Made by a program: the position numbers and the translations under genes
Notes under the pieces: generated by a model
What the model saw: only the letters and a program-made list of their open reading frames with translations
Database searches by the model: none
Told to the model about the DNA's origin: nothing
Shown: piece after piece, positions 45,954 through 57,697 of the stretch
Numbering within the stretch: the stretch's first letter is position 1
Layout: each line of letters starts with the position of its first letter
Origin: Sordaria brevicollis
Lineage: Eukaryota > Ascomycota > Sordariomycetes > Sordariales > Sordariaceae
DNA: 64,000 nt
Assembly: GCA_033439795.1 (NCBI GenBank)
Contig: JAUTDP010000003.1
Coordinates: forward strand, 3,100,001-3,164,000
Direction of reading: 5' to 3'

Positions 45954-47278
45954 CGATAATCATGGTTAATGGGTAACTGGCGTTTTTGTTTGAGACTGTT
46001 CTTACAACTTTTTGGGTACGACGACTATTGGCGCGAATTGGGGATTTCAAGATGGATGGGATGGGTTGTAGTTTGGCATTGAAAGACATGATACATACTA
46101 GCACACACTGAAAGGAGTTCTGAAGGGGATTACAGTGCATTAGCATCAGCAGCAAATTTATACTTTACATGAAAATAAGGCGAATTTTACTGCTCAAGAT
46201 CTTACCAAAGCCGGCGGAGTGAGTTGATGGTTGCACTTAGACTATAAGACCATTTGGGAGTTAAACGCCGTAGCGAATAACAATGCTACTAACAAACTTG
46301 ACCTGTTCAACTTTGAACCGCTTATTCACAGCCACGTGAACTACATGCTAGAATCGCAAAGAACACCCTCCAGTGTGGTAGCATACTCTTCGTAATGTGT
46401 CTTGCCCAGAAGATATTTCCTTGCTGGGCGAGTATGTTTGTGAAGCGATCATTCGTCCATTTGTTGCGGGAGGGTGTTGACGTTGACTTGTGACATGCAT
46501 AACCTGAACACGGGGAAGATGCACGCTATAACATATAGGGGATAGAGATGCCCACCGCACCGCTGACGAACGGAGTTTGCGCCCCACGTAGCGCATCTTT
46601 GCCAGGATCTCAAGGATCGCGAATGCTGCTGCCGCCGTTCACCCACTGGACCACTGTCAACCTCTCGTTTGGGTTGCATCGTGTTGGAGCGTAACCGGGT
46701 TTTTGTGCCGGTCGGCTTCTACTTGCATTTCTACAACACATACGTACATATTTTTCTTCTCGTTACTGCATCTTTTACCCCGTATCTTGGCGGGCATACG
46801 TATAGGCCTTCAATCTGAGGGGATCATCACCATTCCTTCCCCACTGCTTCTTCTTTGCGCCAAACTTCCACCTTGACAGCATCGCCCGCACTGGACACGA
46901 TTCCGACACTCTGCGCCCCCGCCGCGCAGAACATCGAAGATCCCGAGACGAGACAGCCCGTCAAGTTTGTCTACGACGACAACTGGAAATAACCAGTATA
47001 CGATAACTGGAGGACCGGGGAAACAACCGAGGAACATATATCTACGGACTCCAGAAAACGACGCCCCGCCTCTGTTGCGCATACGCCTTGGCACCTACGG
47101 ACAGTCCCAAAGCTGAAGTTGGACGGCAGAGGAGGAAACAGCACCATCCTGAGCGTCGCAAGTCAAGTCGGGTAGGAAGAAGCAACGGGGACTGGACTTG
47201 GAATACTGAACGAGAACGAGGAACGAAAACCAAACCCACCTGGTCCCTTTCGACGGGAAGTCGAGTCAGGTCGCCGAG
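45954..47278. other. Intergenic DNA between atg15 and the RING/ZZ/SH3 gene
   Basis: About 1.3 kb with the atg15 3' flank and the next gene's promoter and leader. No gene seen. Confidence 0.5.
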
Positions 47279-50200
47279 ATGATGGAAACACCTACCTCGA
47301 ACAGCATCAAGAAAGCGGCTGCCTCTGTGAACTTGGAGTCGGAGTTGACTTGCTCTGTGAGTTTTTTTTTCTCTTTATGCTTGGTTTGGAGTTGGGTTCG
47401 CATCGATATGTCATGCTGCGATCTTCCAAGGTCCGTCCTGGCTTTTGGACCTGCCATGTCATGCCATGCCATGCGCCCAAGCCATGTGTTCACCATGTGC
47501 TCCGTCCGGTAACAACATCGGATGAACTACACCTTCTTTGCCCCCAAACACATTCTATTCCAGCAAACCACCACATCCCTAGAGGTATCTTCTTCGACAA
47601 CCCATAACTAACACTTATGCTCTAACAGATCTGCACCGACCTCCTCTACCACCCCCTAACCCTCCTCGACTGCCTACACACCTTCTGCGGCGCCTGCCTA
47701 AAAGAATGGTTCGCCTCCCAAGCCTACCGAGCCGAAACCTCTCCCCTTCCTCCCCCACCTCCTTCTGAACAGCACAAGGTATTCACCTGTCCAGCCTGCC
47801 GCGAGCCCGTACGGGATACGAAACATGATGCGAGGGTTGCCACGCTTTTGGAAATGTTTCTCGCTATGAACCCTGAACGAACTCGTCCTGAAGAGGAGAG
47901 GAGGGAAATGGATGAACGGTATCAAAAGGGGGGGAAGGTGTTGCCGAGGATTAAGAGGTGGGAGGAGAGAAGTGAGGAGGAGAGGAGACTGGATGAGGAG
48001 GAGCGGAGGTTGTTGAGTGAGGTGCAGGAGATGAGCCTTAGGGAGGCGTGGGCGGCTTTGGAGGCTGGGAATGGGAGTACCACCGGGAGTATGGTTGGGA
48101 TGGTTAGCAGTGGGAGTGCGGTAGGGGGAAGGACAGAGGAGAGGAGGAGGAGGGCGTCGGCTGCTCCGCACTCGTCGCATCAGGGGAGGACGAGTAGGGA
48201 TGTTAGTAGGAATCGGGCGGGAACTGGAAGTAGTTTGGCAGCAGCGGGAAGGGATAGGGAGAGGGTGAGGGATTCATCGGCTGCTCCGTCTACAAGCAGT
48301 AGGATACGGGCGCAGAGCGCGACGCTACATCCTGAGAATCATTACGCTGAGGAAAGGAGGAGAAGGAGGAGCGAGTCACGGCAGAGGGAAACGGAGGCGA
48401 GAACGAAACAGCTTGAGCATCAGTCTTCACTCAGGTCGTTGATCAGCGCCGATGACCTGGGCGATATCGATATCGAGCGGGAGATTGAAGAGTTTGCAAG
48501 ACAAATCCAAGAGGAAGGGCTGCTGGATGGGTTGGATTTGGATAATATCGACTTGGACAACAATGACGAGCTCAGCAAGAAGATCATGGAGGCGTACAGG
48601 CGACGACATAGGGAGAGGACACGGGCAAACGCGGCGAGGAGGAATACGGCTGCTGGTACGACGCAATCACCGTATAGGCCGGAGCCACTAGCGACATCGA
48701 GGACGAGACCGCCGCCGGATCATGCTACACGACCAGCGAGTATACGCAGTGGTGTTTCACGGTCCAGAGAGCCGAGCGCTAGCAGTAATGAGGAACGACA
48801 TCGGTATCCTCCTTCAGCGGGCGCGGCGCATTTGGATGTTCAGGGAGCTTCGAGAAGGCGAAGAACAACAAGCAGTGCCAGTCGGAGTTCAACGGTGCCA
48901 GTCCCGGTGCAGACCGAACCATCTCGTGTGTCAGCCCACCGGTCGCAGACTGAAGTCATCAGGTCATCTACCACTGATGCGACTCAGCCAATCAGACCGA
49001 GCGCGGGAGTGATCACAGAGTCACGAAGCTCCAGTTCACCAACCGTCAGCAGCAACCCGTTACTGACGACAGCCACGACGAGCTCTTCAGATATGAGGGC
49101 ACTATCCTTCAACGCTCGAGCAGCAGGAATGGGGGTTACACAACCCACATCAGACGTTTCTTCAGATTCCGATACTTCAGGACGTAGAAGAAGAAGGACG
49201 GCAGCCAATTCTGATCGACGACCTTCCACCCAACAATCGGAAATTGCATCACCCCCATCCGTACCGACCTTTGTCTCAACATCCGGCCCTGTCAGCACAC
49301 ACCTAGCCGGTACCAATAACACCCCGCCAGCACAGCCACAGTCACAGCCGCCGCCCAGCATGCCGCGCTATCCGGAACCCATTATAAACTGCAACGGGTG
49401 TGGCATGGAACACATCGAATACAAACTCCATTTCAACTGCTCCATCTGCCACAACGGCGACTGGAACATCTGTCTCGACTGCTGGCGCAAGCGCAAAGGA
49501 TGTCTCCACTGGTTCGGCTTCGGTTACGCCGTATGGCCTCGATGGAACAAGGCGAAGGCAACTCACGGAAATCTTCCTCCTCCGCATCGCCTGACCGCCG
49601 TCCGGTACCTGCCACCTCCGAGCCAAGCAACAACAAAACAACAAAGCGACAACAACAACAACAGCGGTCGTACCACCCGTCTCGGGACCCTCTCCAACCC
49701 TCTCGACCGCCTACAAAGCGGCACGTTCTGCTGTCGCTGCTCTGCCTTTGCCAATGAGTGCTACTGGCGATGCGAGTTCTGTAACGAGGGCGAGTGGGGG
49801 TTTTGCAATAATTGTGTAAACCAAGAAAAGGCCTGCCCCCATCCTTTGCAGGCACTCACCTATCTACCACCATCCTCTGGGACATCTCCAGCCAGCACTC
49901 CTCCAGCCGACGCAACTTCCACCTCAACACCACCAACAACCGACCCATCGACAACAGGCGGAACGCACTCCCGCTCCTCATCCATCTCCCGCCCTCCTTC
50001 TTCTCTCCCAGGTCTCCCACCCTTCTCAAAACCAAACCTCTCCGCCCCGGCAACCGGTGCCTACCGCCCTTTAACCTTCTCCCCGCCCTGCGAACTCTGT
50101 TCCACCCCCATACCCCCTTCTTCGTTACGGTATCACTGTCCCGTCTGCCCCTCCCAACACTCTCCCCAGCCTCGACAAGGGGAATACAATATCTGCCAAC

Positions 50201-50910
50201 CCTGCTACCTCTCCCTCGTCCCCGACAGCCTAGCAGAAGAGAACGGTGCGAGCGGTTGGCGTCGTTGCCCGGCCTCGGGTCATCGCATGACCGTTGTCAG
50301 CTTTATCATTGATGAACGCACCGGTTTGGAAAGGAGGAAGGTTGTCAACGAAATAGTTGGTGGTCATCGCCTGAAGATTGAATCCTTCCTACTGGGTGGA
50401 GTGAGAGGGATGCAGATTTGGAGTTGGCGAGAGGACTCTTCTGCTTCTTTGCCGCTGCCGTCACCGGGGTCCGATGTCTCGCACCACTCTGCGTCTTCCG
50501 CGACTGGACAGAAGGATGGAGAGGAGAAAGAAAAAGACAAATGGATACAACGGCTGGTCTCCATGGATGTGGCGCATCCTGCCGTCCCTCCCGGTCACTC
50601 ACCGGACGAACCTCTGTCGCCCATATCTCCCACCTCTCCTACAAACCCATTATCACCCACCGGTGCTCCCAACAACCGATCACCAAACGGAAACGGCCGC
50701 TTTACGACAGATACCTTCCCCCCCGACGGAGGAAGCGGGATCAAAGTGACTGCCAGATTCAGCTGGTACCGCTCTTCACCTGAAGCGAAAAACGAGCTGA
50801 TTTTCCCAAAGGGGGCAGAGATTAGCGAGGTGGAGGGACTTAATGAGGAGTGGGGTGTGGGTTGGTATATGGGTGAGGTAGGATTGTTTCCTAGGGGGTA
50901 TGTTAGGTGA
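47279..50910 (+). CDS. Large RING / triple ZZ-like / SH3 protein, probable E3 ubiquitin ligase
   Basis: Two exons: 47279-47356 and 47629-50910, 1119 residues; the 272-bp intron splits the first Cys pair of the RING (TCS joined to ICTD). The C3HC4 RING covers about residues 25-90 (C-S-I-C, CLHTFCGAC, then CPAC) with a Pro/Ser-rich loop. Residues 100-600 are highly charged and Arg/Ser-rich, largely disordered, with an acidic helical patch (DDLGDIDIEREIEEFARQ). Three ZZ-like zinc modules follow: CNGCGMEH to CLDCW (about 614-660), CCRCSAFANECYWRCEFC (about 727-770) and CELCSTPIPPSSLRYHCPVC (about 847-900). The protein ends in an SH3-like domain (ELIFPKGAEISEVEG, GEVGLFPRGYV). The RING suggests E2-dependent ubiquitin transfer, and ZZ and SH3 suggest substrate binding; targets are unknown. 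The second of two adjacent ATGs is an equal start candidate. Confidence 0.82.
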
Positions 50911-51606
50911 TAGGTTTGACCCTTTTCTTCTGAAGGGATATGAGGGCTTGCTTGATATGGGTTGAAGGAATAAGGATGGGTTTGGGATGACAAAGGGTTG
51001 ATTGAGAGAGGTTGTTGATGATAATGACGACGAAGACGTACGTTCATGAATGTGATGACAAAGTTTGGATGATGATGAAAGCAATTTGAAGGCTACCTAG
51101 CTAGTACATTAGTTAATCTATAATGGAGAAAGAAAAACAGTTCCAGGCCTAAACAAAAACCATCGCAAACTCATACAAGTACGTAGTCGAGTCGAGGCAC
51201 ATTTCTACCACACGGCAAAGTCACACGGCAAGTCACAGACCATCCATCCATGCGGGTACCAGTTATTTTCAGTTGAACTATATCTTTGATTTCGTGAATC
51301 ATTCTGCCATCCAATCTGGATACCACATGCTGGCACCAAGGAATTTTGCTGGTATCTTTTGCAAGACTACTACTACTTTCTTTCCCCTCATCTATACCTT
51401 TAGGTACCTCAACATCATCTCAACCACAACCTGAACTCAAGTGTCTTCCACTTTGTGGATATCCCCTTCCTTCCTTTATATCATGATTTCCTCGCAGGCT
51501 CGAATACCCACACGAGCTAAGCAAACGAACAGCCCAACAGCCCAAAGAGACGCAAGCGACCACACTTCAAGGAAAGAACCCCAACCTAACCTGCTCAAGC
51601 CGGTCT
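50911..51606. other. Convergent 3' flanks of the RING gene and ssl2
   Basis: About 700 bp; only untranslated sequence is apparent. Confidence 0.5.
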
Positions 51607-54204
51607 CTACCCCTGCCTAGCCAACGCCCGACTCCTCTCCTTCTCCCTCTGCAACTTCTTGAAGAACGCGCTCTGCTCCGCCTTGGCGGCCCCCTTCTTC
51701 TTGAGGCCCCTATTCGCCGCCTTGTTCTGCTCAATATACGCCATATCCTGTCCACCACTGAGCTCACCCAGCGTGCCCGCCATTCTCCTCACCGCGGCGG
51801 CTCGTCCCTTTGCACCACCCCTTCCGCGACCGACTTTTCCGAACAAGTCATCTGTCTCGACATCGTCTTCTGTGCCCTTCTCGTTGTCGACTAACGTCCG
51901 CTGCAAGAGTTCCCGACGCTCTTGTGCCGTGGCAAAGGCCAAGTCGGGTGTGTTCTCAATGTTGGCCAGCTGGGTGATGACCTTGAATGCATACCCCTGA
52001 TCTACGAGGAAGGCTTGGCGTTTGGAGGAGTAGTACATCTCTTGCGTGTCCTTGGACACCAAGCTGTAAAAGAAGGCGTTGAAACCAACGTCGTTACGAC
52101 GCTTGGCTCGCAGAATTCTTCCCAGGCGCTGGGCTTCCTGTCTACGGGAACCAAAGTGGGAAGAGATTTGGATTAGGCAGGTGGCTTCCGGTAAATCGAG
52201 GGAGGTGTCGCCGATTTTGGACAGGAACAGGGTGTTGACTTGGGGATTGTGCTGGAAGTTTTCGAGGACTTGCATGCGCTCCGCTTGACCCGTGCCGCCG
52301 TAGATGAAGACCTTGTTGAGCTTGAGGGCGTATTGTTTGAGGGAGTAGAGCTCGTCGGAGAAGACGATGATCTTGTCGCCGCGCGCTTCGTGGTAGTTGA
52401 TTAGGTATTGGCACGCTTGGAATTTGCGAGGGTTCATGGCGTAGAGGGTCCGCTTCATGCGGGAGTTGGCGCGGAGGTATTCGTCGTAAAATTCGGTGGG
52501 CATGGGACACCAGACTTCTGCGCATTGGACTTTGGCGATGTGGCCCTTTTCGGAGAGTTCCATCCAGTTGGCTTCGTAGAGTTTGGGACCGATGAGGAAG
52601 TTTAGATGGGAAATCTTGTCGTCTTCGCGGAGAAGGGTGGCGGTAAGACCCAGCTTGGAGTGTGACTTGATGGAGGAGATGACTCGTCTGAAGACGTCGG
52701 CGGGCACGACGTGAACTTCGTCGAGAAGCATGAGACCCCATTCTCGGCTCTTGAGGAAATCCATCATCTTCTTGGAGTCGTGAGAGCGTTCTCGGTTGTT
52801 GGTTACCATGGAATATGTAGTGACAATAATACCCGTGTTACCGGAGAACTTATTCTTGCTCTCGGCGGTGAAGACGGCGATATCGTCAGGGTTGATGTTG
52901 GACCACTTGAGGAACTCTTGTCGCCATTGCACGACGGACATGGAGCTTGTGCACAAGACGATGACACCCTTCTTGATGGTGCAGGCAGCCGTGATGCCAA
53001 CCAAGGTCTTACCTGCGCCGCACGGCAGAACAATGATGCCACTCTTTGCTCTGCCGTTACCAAACATCTTGCTGAGACTCTGCTCCTGGTACGGACGAAT
53101 CTGCGTGTTTGGTCGCAAATCGATTTCCAGATCTGCGTTGTTCGAGTCGTTCCTGAAGTCGTACTCTTCCAAGATAGGGAAGCCCAGGTCCAGACAGCGT
53201 CGTTGGACGATTTCGACGGCGGTTTCGGGAATCTCAAAGGCATGGACGGCGTCCTTGTCGTCCTCATCGTCTTCCTCGTTGATGGCTGCGTAGAGGTCGG
53301 CCTCGTTAGTCCCGGCAGCACCACCACCACCGCCCGCAGCCCCGTCCTCGGCACCACCCTTCTTGTTCTTGTTGAGGTCTGTCTGGTTCACACCGGCAGC
53401 GTCTTTGGTGCCGGGAATGACCAGGCCGCCCATGGTGGGAGCATACGACGTGGTGATATCACCAGAGCCCTGGACACGCCACTTTCCGATTACTTCATCG
53501 CGGAGCAGCTTCTGCAACAACTCGGCATCCGAGCTTTCTACAAAGTACTTGTTGTTATTCAAGACGAGTTTCACCTTGCCGTAGCTCTTTGTGCACGACT
53601 CGATAAAGAGGCGGATGGACTCGGGCAGCGGGGTCTTGAGGAAGCGGTCCAGCGTGTCAATAATGTCCTTGCTCTGCAACCCAATGGAGACGCCGGCGTA
53701 GAGACTGTGTGCGGTCAACTGATACTCATGCAGGAAGTGCGGCCGCGACTTGGGCTCGGCAATGGTAACCAGGAAATCGGTGACGCGGTCGGCGTCCGGG
53801 CTGAACTTTTCGAGGATGATGGTGCCCTTCTCCGGGTCGATCCACAGCGGCTTCTGGTCGTGGTCGGGCTTCAAGTTTAGGTATGAGAAATCGCGTTTCC
53901 CCGAGCCAAAGAACTGCGTGGCACCGTCACGATGGCTGCCGCTTCCTTGCTCTCGGCTCTGGAACCGAGTGCTATCGACGGCCCAGGTATTGACAAACTC
54001 GTCGGCCTCCCTCGCAATCACCTCCTCCTTCCTCTTGATGGTCTCGTCGACGTCGTCATCGTCCAAATCATCATCGCCATCCGACTGGAACGAGCTCTCG
54101 AGGCTGCGGGGGGTCGCGGGGCCGGGAGTGGACAGGGCCGAAGTACGACCAGCTTTGGCAACGCCGGCCTGGGTGGCGCCGACCGCTTTTCTCTTGGGCG
54201 GCAT
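51607..54204 (-). CDS. ssl2: TFIIH DNA helicase/translocase XPB (Ssl2/Rad25)
   Basis: Single exon, 865 residues. XPB is the 3'-5' ATP-dependent translocase of TFIIH, opening DNA at RNA polymerase II promoters and in nucleotide excision repair. Seen in order: an acidic, Lys-rich N-terminus; the XPB N-terminal domain ([19 protein letters not shown]); an acidic, glycine-rich linker; Walker A PCGAGKT (about 394-400); the DEVH box (495-498); the RED motif in [10 protein letters not shown] (about 526-528), diagnostic for XPB; and in the second helicase lobe [13 protein letters not shown] and [13 protein letters not shown]. The C-terminus is basic ([18 protein letters not shown]). The ATG at 54204 opens the frame after stops. 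A 19-nt A tract (T on the + strand) lies 40 bp upstream, in the leader. Confidence 0.97.
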   Translation of the reverse strand: MPPKRKAVGATQAGVAKAGRTSALSTPGPATPRSLESSFQSDGDDDLDDDDVDETIKRKEEVIAREADEFVNTWAVDSTRFQSREQGSGSHRDGATQFFGSGKRDFSYLNLKPDHDQKPLWIDPEKGTIILEKFSPDADRVTDFLVTIAEPKSRPHFLHEYQLTAHSLYAGVSIGLQSKDIIDTLDRFLKTPLPESIRLFIESCTKSYGKVKLVLNNNKYFVESSDAELLQKLLRDEVIGKWRVQGSGDITTSYAPTMGGLVIPGTKDAAGVNQTDLNKNKKGGAEDGAAGGGGGAAGTNEADLYAAINEEDDEDDKDAVHAFEIPETAVEIVQRRCLDLGFPILEEYDFRNDSNNADLEIDLRPNTQIRPYQEQSLSKMFGNGRAKSGIIVLPCGAGKTLVGITAACTIKKGVIVLCTSSMSVVQWRQEFLKWSNINPDDIAVFTAESKNKFSGNTGIIVTTYSMVTNNRERSHDSKKMMDFLKSREWGLMLLDEVHVVPADVFRRVISSIKSHSKLGLTATLLREDDKISHLNFLIGPKLYEANWMELSEKGHIAKVQCAEVWCPMPTEFYDEYLRANSRMKRTLYAMNPRKFQACQYLINYHEARGDKIIVFSDELYSLKQYALKLNKVFIYGGTGQAERMQVLENFQHNPQVNTLFLSKIGDTSLDLPEATCLIQISSHFGSRRQEAQRLGRILRAKRRNDVGFNAFFYSLVSKDTQEMYYSSKRQAFLVDQGYAFKVITQLANIENTPDLAFATAQERRELLQRTLVDNEKGTEDDVETDDLFGKVGRGRGGAKGRAAAVRRMAGTLGELSGGQDMAYIEQNKAANRGLKKKGAAKAEQSAFFKKLQREKERSRALARQG

Positions 54205-54893
54205 CTTGAGTGTGAGATGTTCTTCTTTCTTGTCTCTGCTCTGTTTTTTTTTTTTTTTTTTTAATATCTATCTGAATGGATTTCCAGATCGTGCGGGATG
54301 AATATTAGCAGGCAGACACGATCGGTGGTAATATTGCAGTGCAGTGGCAAGAAAGAAGATAAAGATTGGAAAAGGAATCTGGAAAGTGGAATGGATGATG
54401 AAACCCTTCTTTTGTAGGCAAGTCCCAGGTTCGAATTTAATGGGAATTGTTAAGGCGATACCGTAACACCGACCGCTGTGACAGCAAAGCCGACAGGGGC
54501 TAGACGCGCTAAGTTAGTCATCAGCCACTGCTTATTTTGTGGGGAAACCGAGCACCTTCTGGAGCCAAGTGGAGGGAACGGTTCAGTGCGCACAGTCGCA
54601 GGTGGAGCTCCACCCGTGTCACCGCCCCCACCGGGACAGCGCCGAAAAGCACCCCGCGTTGAGTGGTTGAAGGGGGGGGGGGGGGGGGGCGACGGGACGA
54701 CCGCGTAAAGTGCCCGTGATAAAGTTCGGTGAACCTCTTTTTTTCGAGATCGCTGGCGATTTGTGAAACCAACGACGAAAGAATCTTGTGATCATACTAC
54801 CACTCAATTTACGATACGACGAAAGGCCCTAATATAACGAGCTATCTACACTCCTTCACTGCGCCTCCTACATAGCCTCTAATATCTGCCATC
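54205..54893. promoter_or_regulatory. Divergent promoter region with T19 and G18 homopolymers
   Basis: Separates the start codons of ssl2 (-) and the CHY zinc-finger gene (+). It contains T19 at 54244-54262 (A19 in the ssl2 sense, probably leader) and an uninterrupted G18 at 54672-54689, about 205 bp upstream of the zinc-finger gene's ATG. No gene is present. Confidence 0.65.
54672..54689 (+). repeat. G18 homopolymer
   Basis: Eighteen consecutive guanines, counted directly. A run this long can fold as a G-quadruplex and is prone to length change in replication and sequencing. It lies in the divergent promoter of ssl2 and the CHY zinc-finger gene. Confidence 0.85.
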
Positions 54894-55511
54894 ATGTGGT
54901 AAGTGAACTCCGCCATGTCATGATACCTCGAACATGGTGTTTGCCCGTCGCAAACCGTACATCTTCAACATGTGAAGCATGAACTGCATACTAACTGAGA
55001 CTTAAAATAGTAAACACGTCCTCAACGCCCAGGTCTCGGTGCGGTCACCATGCTGTACGTAGCCTCCATGTACTTCAACCTCAACCTTCAACCTTTCAAC
55101 CTCCAAACCCCCGACTCCCTACCTTCCCCCCTACATCCAACGCTCCATACATAGTTTAACAACCCTCCCTTCTACACAGGCCGCAAATGGTTCGACTGCC
55201 CCGAATGCCACGCCGAATCCGAAACCCACCCTCTCAAGAAAACACTCGAGATGACCTTTGCCTGCAAAAAGTGCAAAAAGTGCTTCCGCAAGGACGCCAC
55301 CGAGTTCGAGGACGCCGACGAGTACTGCCCGCACTGCGACAACCACTACATCCTCGAGGCTGTAACCCCCAAGGCGGCGCTGCGGGTGGAAGGAGAGGAT
55401 GCCAGGATGGATAATCGCATGCTGAAAGATGAGAGAGTCAAGCAGACGAAGAAGACGATGAATGAGATTTCGATATTTGACCCGGATGTGGATGCTGATA
55501 AGTTGGGTTAA
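54894..55511 (+). CDS. Small CHY-type zinc-finger protein (Hot13-like)
   Basis: Three exons: 54894-54898, 55011-55054 and 55180-55511, 126 residues. The first exon contributes only five coding bases (ATGTG); splicing gives MCKHVLNAQVSVRSPCCRKW, which supplies the Cys/His ligands missing from the last exon. The remainder shows CPECHAE, CKKCKKCFRKD and CPHCDNHYILE, the paired cysteines of a CHY zinc-binding domain. Yeast Hot13 keeps the small Tim proteins and Mia40 of the intermembrane space zinc-free and functional; other CHY proteins are part of ubiquitin ligases. This one has only the CHY part plus a charged C-terminal helix, so a Hot13-type role is plausible but inferred. Confidence 0.82.
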
Positions 55512-55852
55512 GGGGGTCAGACATTGGTTGGACTTAAGAGTTGGGATAAGGTTGAAGTTGAAGGAAGGAAAAGGGGAGAGAAAGCATAGCGACGTGGGAG
55601 GGAAAAGCGATACCATTTTGTAGCATATAATCAACAGAGGGACCGGTTGTTGCCCGTCATTTTCATAGTCTAGGTCCAGTAACTTGCTTGGTCGTCATTC
55701 GTGGTATTATTTCTGTACCTACAAGAGGCTTCTATGTTTTCGAGACATGGTAGGCGGTAGCAGCAGCATCACGGCATCTCTGCTACACCATCCCATACCC
55801 ATCTCCCCCAGTGGCTCCCTCACTCATCCGGCTTGTTCTCGTAACTTCCCTC
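55512..55852. other. Convergent 3' flanks of the CHY gene and pre6
   Basis: A 341-bp stretch with two 3' untranslated regions; nothing else seen. Confidence 0.5.
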
Positions 55853-56959
55853 TTAGTGGTCGCCTGGCTCATCCTGGCTCCTGGTCAGTATGGCGGCAGT
55901 GCCCGTACCAGGAGTCCGACCCTTCTTCTTCTTGTCCGCCTCCTCCTGCTTCTCCTGCTCAATGTTCTTGACGTAGTTCTCGATATCCTCCACGGGGAGC
56001 ATCTCGAGCTCCTTGCCGGGAGCCATGATGGCAATCTCAATGTTCTTGGCGCCCGTCTGCACAACTTCGAGAAGGGACTTGATGGCCAGGCGGATAGTAG
56101 CCTCCCGGTCCATGTCGTCCTTGTAGTTGCGCTCGAGGAATTCGCGAACCGTCTTGCTCGATCGGCCGATGGCATTGGCTTTCCTGTGGGGTTGTTAGCT
56201 CTGTTCTGCCTATCGTTGATTTGTCCAGAGTATGTGTGGACTGACCATGCAGAGTAAATGCCCGAGGGCTCGGTCTGGTAGAGTCTGGGAACATCGCTGC
56301 CGTTGTCGAAACCGACAATCAAGGTGCTGATACCGAAAGGACGGACACCACCACTCTGTGTATACCGCTGCTGCACGCCGGCAACATACTTTGTGATGTA
56401 CTCGATCGTGACGGGATCCTCCAAGTTGAGACGGTGCGATTGGGCTTCTAGGCGGGCCTTGTCCACCAAGATTCTGGCATCGGCGTTGAGACCGGCGAAG
56501 GCGAGGCAAACGTGCTTGTCGACGAGACCGATCTTGGATGGGGTGATTCTTGTGTCTTGGAGCTTCATGGCCGACCTCTTTTCGCAACCGAGGACAACGA
56601 CATCCTTGCCCTTTACACCCACCGCGCAGGTACCTGTGTGTATCCCATGTTAGATACTTGTACTCCTCCAACCGAGCTGGGACATGTCTAGTCTACGCGA
56701 CAGGCGTACCTCTTTTGACAGCTTCACCGGCATACTCGACTTGGAAAACGTGTCCATCGGGACTATTCGACTGTTAGTTGGTGGTTTCTCGAGTTGCGCA
56801 TCGCATAACATCGGTGGTATCGAGATGTGACGAACCTGAAGACTGGATGAGGTTATGTGTTAGCGGGGTCTTGATCGCAACTGGGGGAGCCATGGACAGG
56901 CATGGGAATGTGGAGGGTGATGATGTACCTGAAAGAGCTCTGTCGTAGCCGGACGCCAT
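55853..56959 (-). CDS. pre6: 20S proteasome subunit alpha4 (Pre6/PSMA7)
   Basis: Five exons: 56929-56959, 56836-56842, 56710-56762, 56246-56633 and 55853-56183, 269 residues. Exon 2 is a 7-nt microexon (TCTTCAG); only with it does the N-terminus read [20 protein letters not shown], the conserved alpha-subunit gate and H0 helix start. Downstream [27 protein letters not shown] and [18 protein letters not shown] identify an alpha-type subunit, and the pattern fits alpha4. As an alpha subunit it belongs to the outer ring and has no catalytic Thr. The C-terminus is a Lys/Glu-rich helix followed by a tail of about 25 residues ([11 protein letters not shown] onward). Introns are 86, 73, 76 and 62 bp. 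Confidence 0.94.
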
Positions 56960-57697
56960 GGTTTACTGCTGGGTATCAATCGTGCTGTTGTTGGATTCGC
57001 AAATCAAAGTTGTGGCGCTGAGCTGGTCGAGGATACTAAAGACGATCGCAAAACTGGCGAGAAATCAAGGCGTGATGTTGTTTGGTTGTTGGCAAGTGGA
57101 TGGAAGTGGAAGTTGGGGTTCGAGATGGAGGCTGCGAAGCTGTGACGACTGACGACGAACAACAACAGGAGCTTCCCCAGTAGGCTGACACCTTCCCGCC
57201 TCTCAGCATCAGTGTCCCCTCAAAACAGGCCCAAGCTCGGGCACAACAGCGGGACATGCCCCTGTAACCATTTGGCAAGCGGGAACTGCGGGCAGGCAGG
57301 CGCGGGCGACGACGCGCTGAAAGGCCAGACCCCGGGCCCTGTTGTGTTGTACCTGCCTTTCCTTGGCTGCGGAGTTAGAGCGGACAGTGACAGACAGATG
57401 CCAGTAAGGCACTGACATCAATTGGCACCTGCCAGCATGGCTTGGTGTTAGTTCCTTACCATCCGAGAGACTTTCTGACTCGATCTGCCTCAAGTGTATC
57501 AGTTAACCCTGGTGAAGTCATCGATACCATAGCCAACCCTGGTGTTTCAGTGAGTCTAGAGTCCCAAAGGAGAAGGAACCATCAACTAACACAGCGATAT
57601 CGGGAATAAGAAGGGTCAAAGTTCTTTCCTATTGAAGAGTCTTGTTTCTGTTTCTTCTTTTTGCTCTTTGCAACTCCAGAGACTCATCATCACCAAA
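56960..57697. other. Divergent intergenic region between pre6 and the D-hydroxyacid dehydrogenase
   Basis: 738 bp with the two promoters and leaders; no gene seen. A binding site for a proteasome regulator (Rpn4-like) was looked for near pre6 and not recognised. Confidence 0.5.
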
